The position numbers and the translations under genes were made by a program. From assembly GCA_007449985.2 (NCBI GenBank), contig VIIQ02000644.1, forward strand, positions 248,001 through 312,000: 64,000 nt of DNA, in the 5' to 3' direction. Positions 57,801-64,000 of the stretch are shown here, one piece after another. The stretch is from Desmodesmus armatus. Taxonomy: Eukaryota; Chlorophyta; Chlorophyceae; Sphaeropleales; Scenedesmaceae. The notes beneath the pieces were generated by a model. It was given only the letters and a program-made list of their open reading frames with translations. It was not told where the DNA came from and ran no database searches. Each line of letters starts with the position of its first letter. The first letter of the stretch is position 1.

Positions 57801-60800
57801 ACAATCAACCCCTTGTCCCCGTCCCCAGTGTTGGGAATGTTCAGAGCTGGCTGACAGGATCCAAGGCAACGTCGCAACCACGGCCACCTGCAAGCTATGA
57901 GGGGCAAGGGACATTTGCAGTTGTCCCCTGACCCCCATGCCATCTCTCCCTCCCCTGGTTCCCACCTTCCTGGAGGGGTGCACAGGACGGGCCCTCTTCC
58001 CTCCCAAGTTCTCTCTGGCCTGCCTGCCCTCCCCTACGCCAAAGAAACCACCCCTCCTACGCACCTTGCATGTCCATAGTATGCTACACATGTATTCCTT
58101 GTGCCTAACACCCCCACACACCTTGATGTTCAGGAAGTCAGAGATGGCTGACAAGATGAAGGTGACCGCATCAGCATGACCACCGTTACCATGCGAAGGG
58201 TGATTCCACACCCCTTTCTCCCTTCCCAACTTCTCTCTAGCCTGCTGCCTCCCCCCCCCCCCCCACACACACAAATGAGTCAGTGGTGATTGTCACCACC
58301 CTTCCACAACTTTGGATGGTTGATGCATTGGCTGGATGCACTCCCTGTGTCTGCACACGCCCCTACCTTGATATTCAGGAAGTCAGAGATGGCTGACAGG
58401 ATGAAGGCGACCTCCTCAGCGTGTGCCCTGGGCCTGTCTGTGAGTGGGCAGGGCTCGTCTGTGGTGCCGGCAATGACAGCACCCTGGAAGGGCAGCATGA
58501 ACACCACACGCCCGTCCTGCAGCAGGAGGGAGAGATGGTAGATGGTGCAGCAGGGCGAGACGCGAACACGAAGTTGTAAGAATTGTATAGAGTGTAAATG
58601 GGATCACGAGTGCAAGCCAAAAAATGGGTCCCTAACAAGCTAACAGCTGCTTGTCTGCAGAGGGCTTGCACCTATGTCCTAGAAGATAGCAGCACCTTGT
58701 AGCCTGCCACCGTGCAGCTCACATAGGCGCCCACAAGCACACAAGGCTGGTGCGCATGCATGCCATTCAGCCATCTCTGCTTTCTCTTGCTTGAGGAGAT
58801 ATGAAGCCACAACCCTACCTTGGTCTTTGGTACGATCATGCCGGTCACGTGTGAGCCGTACCACTCTGGCAGAGTGATGTGTGACCCGCTGCTGGTGGTC
58901 ACTGCGTGAGTGATGGGCTTGTTGCTGGCCAGCTGGCGCACTTTGTCCACCCAGGGACCTGCAGGCAAAACATGAGTTCTGCTGAAGTTTCAAAAAAGGA
59001 ACTAGTCAAAAATCAGGGATCAACAGGAGTCCATGATAAGGAACGTGTCATCTGTCAAAGGTGAAATAGATCCTCGTGTGACGTCTATCCTGAAGTCGGT
59101 TTGAGTGGCTTGAGTGGGAAGCACATGCCCAGTCCTTGCCTACAGGCTGAGGAACAGTTCCTCTTGGTAGCCATGCTTCCAAGCAAGGTGTGCAGCGCAC
59201 ACGTCCCCCCTGGCCTATATATACGGCATATAGGTGATGCAGTGTCCGCCCGCGCCCGACGCATGCAAGCACTGTCCTGGGAGCGCTTGTCCGGCGCAGT
59301 GCAGCGCGCATGCTGAGTCAAGCAGCTGCAGCTGGGTTCAGGGTTTAGGGCTGCCGGTGCTGACCAGAGCCAGCCACAGCCACTGAATCAGTTACAGTCA
59401 TGCGCACCTGCTGCGTTGATGACCACCTTGGCATGCACCTCAAACTTCCTGCCGGTGATGGTGTCACGGCACTGCGCACCAATCACCTGCCCGTTGGCAT
59501 CCTGCAGCATGTGGGAGGTGGCATGAAAACTTGTGATTGTGAGGGACACTCTGTCGCAGCCAGTGCCTCATGCAGCGTTGCGAACCTTGCACACAGGCTC
59601 AATATGCAGGTGCCACTATAGCTAGCACACCTCTTGACAATGTGTCGCACACCTCCTGACTGCAAGGGATGCGCATGCACTGTGATTAGGCGTGTCTAAA
59701 AAATGACACTGCAAACATAACACACAGCTTGCACAGCAGTTGCCAGCATTCCGCCAATCCACCTGCCCTGCCCTGCTTTGACTGGGGAAAGGCCCGACCC
59801 TGTCGACTGACAGCGCGTGCCCCAAACTCACCCTGATGAGTTGTGTCGCCTCTACATAGTTTGCCACTGCTGCTCCAGCTGCGGCTGCAGTGGTGGCCAG
59901 GGCAACGTTGAGGCGGGCATCGTCAAACTGGCCGTCATAGTACAGGATCTGCACAAACAGCACGTCCACGAAAGGCCAACATCATGAAGGCACAGTCACA
60001 ACAGGGTGTTGTTCAACCAGACATAGTACTTGGGGTACATGACGTTCCGGCTTGTGCTGATTATGGAGAGCATAGTCAGGCAAGGTCCAAGCAGCTGATG
60101 AACCACAACTAGAGAGCAGCAAGTGGATGCCCTGTATGCTGAGGGTGTGCAGCACTCACGCTCCTGCCCTGGGGCAACGACTAGCATTTTAGCAAGGCAC
60201 AGCCAACAAGCCAGGCTCAGTGCGGGTCGTACCGTGCCCTTGAGGCTGCTGCCTGTGTGGTTGGTGCCGGCCAGTGTGGGCAGCCGCCGCTCACTCTCAC
60301 TGGGCAGCAGGTACTTGGACCAGGCCAGGTTGCGCGTGCCTGCGGAAAGAGACACAGATGCTGGTACAATCGAGGTGTCACTGGATCACTTTGGTATCAC
60401 TTCAGATGCTGGTACAATCTACATGGTGTGCTACAACCCACTACAAGGTACGGCACGGTGTTAGGAACAGTGATGGTTACTTCTGGTTGCGACCAAAGTA
60501 CGATTCAGCAGACAGACATGCACACACTGCCGGGTATCGTGCGTGTCGCGCTGCTGTAGTTCCCCTGACATTAACACGTCGTGAGGCCGCAAGTCTTCGG
60601 CCCGCGCCTCAGTGGCCTGGCGAGCACTGAATCCCCCGTGGCCTGTACAACACCAACCGACTGCGGTTGCAGTTTGAATCACAACATAACATAACATGGA
60701 GTCAGCCCCGACCCACCTGCAATGAGGTCATACGTCTTGAGCCCTGCCCAGTAGAAGGGCACCTCCCACCACTTGTAGCAGGGCATCAGGATGGGCAGGG

Positions 60801-62216
60801 TAGAGGTCAGGTGTGGCGCGTTGTCCAGCAGGGCCCGCCGCTCCTGCAGGGCCTCATACACCAGCTTCAGCTGACCCACATCAAGGTTGAACACTGCAGC
60901 AGGAGTGCAGGAAGGGGGTAGATGTGAGCGCGGGGTGCAACAGGGTGCAGTTGAGAAACTGGGCTGAGGTGCCGGGTAGTCATTATGCAGATAGAGGTTT
61001 CAGGGGAGATGTATCCCACCTTCAACTGTTTGAGCCGTGCCAACAGCCCGACCTCTGACTTTTGAAGACCATCACTGCAAGTGTTATGCAAGCAGGCCTC
61101 TATTGTGACAACCTGCGCTGTTGTGTCTGCCCCCCCCTACCCCCCCACCCCACCCCACCCCACCCTGTACCCACCTGCTGTCTCCAAGTTCTGTTGTAAC
61201 CCAAACCCTGGACATTACAGCCGTGCCATCAGCACACCCTCTGACTGTGAAGACCACCACTGTCATTTTTTGCAGCAAGGAAGCGGGCCACGTGCAGGCC
61301 CTCATGTTGAAAACCTACGAGTTAGCGCCCCGCCACCTGACACCCCACCCCCCAACCCTCCCCTGTACCCACCTGCCTTCTCCAGGTACCTGACGCCCCC
61401 ATGCACCAGCTTGGTGGACTTGCTGCTGGTCCCACTGGCAAAGTCCTCCCGCTCAATCATGGCAGCCTTGAGGCCCCTGCACAATGACGACGGCAGCAGC
61501 AACAGCATCAGCAGCAGCACAGGCACGCCAGGACAAGCTCACACGCACCGTCTGGTCGTACGCCAAAGCACGCAAGACCACACAGGCTGCAGCAGCATCA
61601 ACCAACTGCCAGGGCAGTCAGGTGCGGCCTGCTGCTCCAAGAATCAGGCAGGCAAACCACTTGAGTCACCACAATCAGGCACAGCTGACACTGAGCCAAG
61701 AAGGCAAACTTATGTTGGGTGATACTGGACGATGCCTATTGCACAGTGCATGTGAAATTGCACCGCCGATCACATGTGAAGGCCGTCCAAGGTAACCACC
61801 AAACTGCGTTTGCAGCAGACCAACAGGCCAAGCACATGGCAGCCACCTCTCATCTACTGTAGTCTTCTTGATATGCACAGCCGGCACGTTGCCTGCTGTG
61901 TCCCCAGCTTGCAAACGGTTGCTGGGCGCACTGGGCTCGGCAACCTCACCGTGCCTCAAACGCACCTGGTGGCTGCATCTAGTGCAATGCCAGCTCCTGT
62001 TGCGCCTCCTCCGATGATGAGGACGTCAAAGGGGTTTTGCTGCTGCCTGTAGGGCTTGGATGCAGCCAGGCGCTGCACCTGTTGCTGCCTCGCGGGGACC
62101 TCTGCTGACAGCTGCACCTCAGTGGCCTCTCCAGGGTTGTTGCCCTGCAGCAGAATGCCTCCACCAGCGCCCAACCCAAGAACCCCCAGCCATGGGGCTA
62201 TCTTGCTGCTGAGCAT
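54852..62216 (-). CDS. FAD-dependent glycerol-3-phosphate dehydrogenase, mitochondrial
   Basis: Fourteen exons join in phase to a 625-residue protein, the normal length: 62216-61966, 61476-61373, 60893-60717, 60339-60233, 59948-59832, 59501-59408, 58958-58819, 58516-58367, 57644-57464, 57059-56911, 56483-56391, 55980-55883, 55527-55434 and 54974-54852. It oxidises glycerol-3-phosphate to dihydroxyacetone phosphate and passes electrons to ubiquinone at the mitochondrial inner membrane. The N-terminus has a hydrophobic glycine-rich segment (residues 9-23). The FAD site is [20 protein letters not shown] (about 63-82). Family blocks follow: [66 protein letters not shown] and [14 protein letters not shown], with the C-terminal [20 protein letters not shown]. 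No EF-hand was seen, as in plant SDP6. A short Ala/Ser insert (exon 9) is lineage-specific. Confidence 0.96.
55980..56115 (-). repeat. Duplicated splice acceptor and exon start (dehydrogenase exon 12)
   Basis: The true acceptor and exon start (CCCCTGCAG then GCGCCTGCGGTGCTGCAG, at 55988-55963) has a copy upstream at about 56111-56085 (CCCCTGCAG then GCACCTGCTGTGCTTTAG). The copy runs into a stop, so its use would truncate the protein. G-runs of 12 and 14 separate them. Confidence 0.7.
56310..56385 (+). repeat. Dispersed hairpin repeat, copy 5
   Basis: TTTACAGCTACAGTGATTGG, then stem GCTCAGC-aagaaa-GCTGAGC, then AACCCACTAC and GCGCCAGGGGCTCATCGGG. It lies in a dehydrogenase intron, antisense to that gene. 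The stem differs from copy 1 by paired changes. Confidence 0.7.
58110..58440 (-). repeat. Duplicated exon end and donor (dehydrogenase exon 8)
   Basis: The end of exon 8 ([17 protein letters not shown] then gtagggg, to 58367) is copied about 241 bp downstream in the intron (about 58180-58126), reading [18 protein letters not shown] then gtgtgtg. The flanking intron also repeats, with CTTCCCTCCCAAGTTCTCTC-like stretches near 57988 and 58218. Confidence 0.92.
61020..61390 (-). repeat. Duplicated exon end and donor (dehydrogenase exon 2)
   Basis: A unit of about 195 bp is repeated. CTGTACCCACCTGCCTTCTC marks the true exon 2 end and donor (61363-61382), and CTGTACCCACCTGCTGTCTC its copy (about 61164). 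GCCGTGCCATCAGC near 61221 and GCCGTGCCAACAGC near 61032 mark the other part of the unit. Confidence 0.85.
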
Positions 62217-62533
62217 GCAACTGACTGCCCTATTCCTTCACAGGCTGAGCAACAGAAACAACAGAAACGGACCCAGCTGAGCCCTGCGTCCCCTTGGCTC
62301 CAATCAGGCGACACTTTACGTGCCTTGAAGCATGTGGTGATGAAGCAAGGCCACTCCTGGCGTCCCTACTTGCTTGCACAAGACCCATGACGATCTGGCT
62401 TCCACTACTTTCGGAGACAATCTGGACTGCACCAGGGCTGCACACGTTATAAGTGCAACGCTGCAGTGGCTCTGTTGGTGTTCAAGTCGCTCTCCGGCCC
62501 ACTCCTGGTGCCTATCAAATCAAGTGCTCCAAC
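62217..62533. promoter_or_regulatory. Divergent upstream region, dehydrogenase / SufA-like
   Basis: The two start codons face away from each other with 317 bp between them, so both promoters and leaders lie here. No TATA box or other known motif was identified with confidence. Confidence 0.55.
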
Positions 62534-64000
62534 ATGCTTGCGAGGGTGACATCTCACGGACGTGGTGCTGTCGCACCCAGACGGTCAGCAGCCCAGGCAC
62601 CAGTGTCTCGGCCGGTGTTCAAGCTAGCCCCTCGTAGGCTGGTTGCTGCTGGGAGCTCTGCAGGTGATACCAGCCTGTCCTGCTGTCTCCAGCCTTTGCT
62701 GCTGGAAGCCTCTTTCCTGTCTTGGGGCTGGCTGGCGGCATGACGACGTAGAGGGGTCATTAATCTCCATAAATCCCTGTATGTTTGCACTCTGTGTGCT
62801 GCAGCTGCTGCAGCAGAACCCGCAACAGCACCAAGCGAGGCCATCACCTTGACAGACAAGGCTCTCAGCCACTTGTTGAAGCTGCGCCAGGAGCGCGCAG
62901 CAGCTGCTGGGGGCGAGCAGCAGATGGTCTTCAGGGTGAGGTCAAGTACACCAGCATGGTCCCTTATGAAGATGGACCATCTCAGTCTATCCTGCTCGCT
63001 GTACTGTGCATGCAGCCGCTATGCTGCTGTGGTGGGTTTGGTTTGCACCGACAGCTTCACATCGGTTGTTTGCAGCAACATTAACATCAGCCTGTTTGCC
63101 TTCCAGGCAGCTGTGCTCCGCATACTCACACCGTTTCCACCCCCTCTGCAGGTAGGAGTGAAGCAGGGCGGCTGCTCGGGCATGTCTTACGTAATGGATT
63201 TTGAGCAGCCTGACAATATCAAGGAGGATGACTATGTGATTGACTATGAGGGTGGAGCCTTTAAGCTGGCATGTGACTCCAAGAGTCTGCTGTGAGTGTG
63301 TCTTTGACAGTGCTGCTACCAGCATGGGGTGGCACCCAGGTTTGAGCAAGGGTCCAGCAGAGAATGCCAGCATGGCTGCGCAGTGTCCAGCTCAGCAGCA
63401 GGTTGCTTGCAGCGTCGTTTGCACTTCCAAGCTTGGATGATCTTGTGCGCAGTGGGGGCACCCAAGGGTTTGTGAGTGTTGTCACTTGTTGTAGGTTCGC
63501 AGTCTTAGGGTTTCTGCTGTCAGCAACCGGCAAGCCTTACCGTTACTGTTGCAGTTAGAGTGTTCAGGCCATACGCACTGTTGCGTACCCCCAATGCAAG
63601 CATCAACTGTCTCCAAGGGTACACACACCAATGTCAGCTCCCACTCTGCTGTTGCTTGTCAAGCATGCGTTGTTGTTTGGCGACACGCCTTGTTGCACCT
63701 CACCATGCCTTGCTGCTGCTGTCACTTTTTGCAGGTACTTGTTTGGCATGCACCTGGACTACAGGTGCGGACACTGCGCACACAACAGCATTGCAGCACA
63801 GGCCCGGCTATCATGCATACCCCCACAGCTGTACCACACAGCATGTTGGCGGCAGCAGCTAGTGCAAGTCAGTCCCCTGGCAACAGAAGTCTGCAAAGCG
63901 TATGGTGCTGCTGTGCCATTTACTGCATCCCACTCGTCTGCATATCCAGCTGTTTTCTGGACTCACGCTTTGAGGTGATACATCTGTGGCATTTCGGTCT
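62534..64000 (+). CDS. IscA/SufA-type Fe-S cluster assembly protein, plastid (3' partial)
   Basis: Exons 62534-62663, 62805-62935, 63152-63291 and 63735-63764 join in phase, and the gene continues past the window. Residues 1 to about 50 are rich in Arg, Ala, Ser and Val (ARVTSHGRGAVAPRRSAAQA), a plausible chloroplast transit peptide. The A-type carrier domain follows: AITLTDKALSHLLKLRQE, VGVKQGGCSGMSYVMDFEQP, YVIDYEGGAFKLACDSKSLL and YLFGMHLDYR. The first conserved cysteine is the GGCSGMSY residue; the C-terminal CGC pair must lie in the unseen last exon. Such proteins carry or deliver iron-sulfur clusters, in plastids as part of the SUF system. A mitochondrial ISCA role is possible, but the leader and the LTDKAL-type start favour the plastid form. 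Confidence 0.88.

Overview
This window looks like nuclear DNA of a chlorophyte green alga, most likely of the volvocalean kind. The signs are many short exons with GTGAGT/GTGCGC-type donors, heavy CAG/CTG trinucleotide content that becomes polyglutamine or polyalanine inside exons, a clear homologue of the green-lineage chloroplast RNA factor MRL1, and plant-type housekeeping genes. A Haematococcus-like origin is my guess from overall style, not shown by the sequence. No bacterial features, rRNA, tRNA or CRISPR array were seen.

Layout. 1-8 kb: two tandem paralogous F-box/leucine-rich-repeat-like genes (the first cut by the window edge, with a retroelement relic in its first intron). 9-11.5 kb: a reverse-transcriptase ORF with YTNIP/GIPMG/FVDD motifs of Penelope-like type. 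11.6-13 kb: a small YCII-domain protein. 14.2-24.7 kb (minus): a 13-exon MUS81-like structure-specific endonuclease, hugely expanded by polyQ/polyA. 25.2-26 kb: a divergent RGG-rich FoP/CHTOP-type mRNA-export protein. 28.3-36.4 kb: the PPR protein MRL1. 36.4-41.8 kb: mostly gene-poor, with one small membrane-protein candidate. 41.8-43.6 kb (minus): an ArfGAP with five DPF motifs. 43.6-47.4 kb: repeat-rich and gene-poor. 47.4-54.1 kb (minus): an unrecognised 1,681-residue polyQ/polyA protein. 54.9-62.2 kb (minus): a complete 14-exon FAD-dependent glycerol-3-phosphate dehydrogenase. From 62.5 kb (plus, cut by the window end): an IscA/SufA-type Fe-S assembly protein.

The genes do not form a pathway. 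MRL1 and the SufA-like protein serve chloroplast functions; glycerol-3-phosphate dehydrogenase is mitochondrial; MUS81 is nuclear DNA repair; ArfGAP is vesicle traffic. Two gene pairs are divergent with short shared upstream regions (MUS81/FoP, 474 bp; glycerol-3-phosphate dehydrogenase/SufA, 317 bp).

The most unusual theme is structural. At least four genes carry local tandem duplications that copy an exon end together with its 5' splice site into the adjacent intron, and two genes have a tandem duplication spanning the stop codon. A second theme is a short dispersed hairpin repeat found five times in the same orientation, one copy lying just downstream of the reverse-transcriptase ORF. An intron of MRL1 contains a near-perfect 69-bp inverted repeat that could be a miRNA precursor. 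Three one-base frame breaks in MRL1 and one in a small gene look like missing bases in the assembly.
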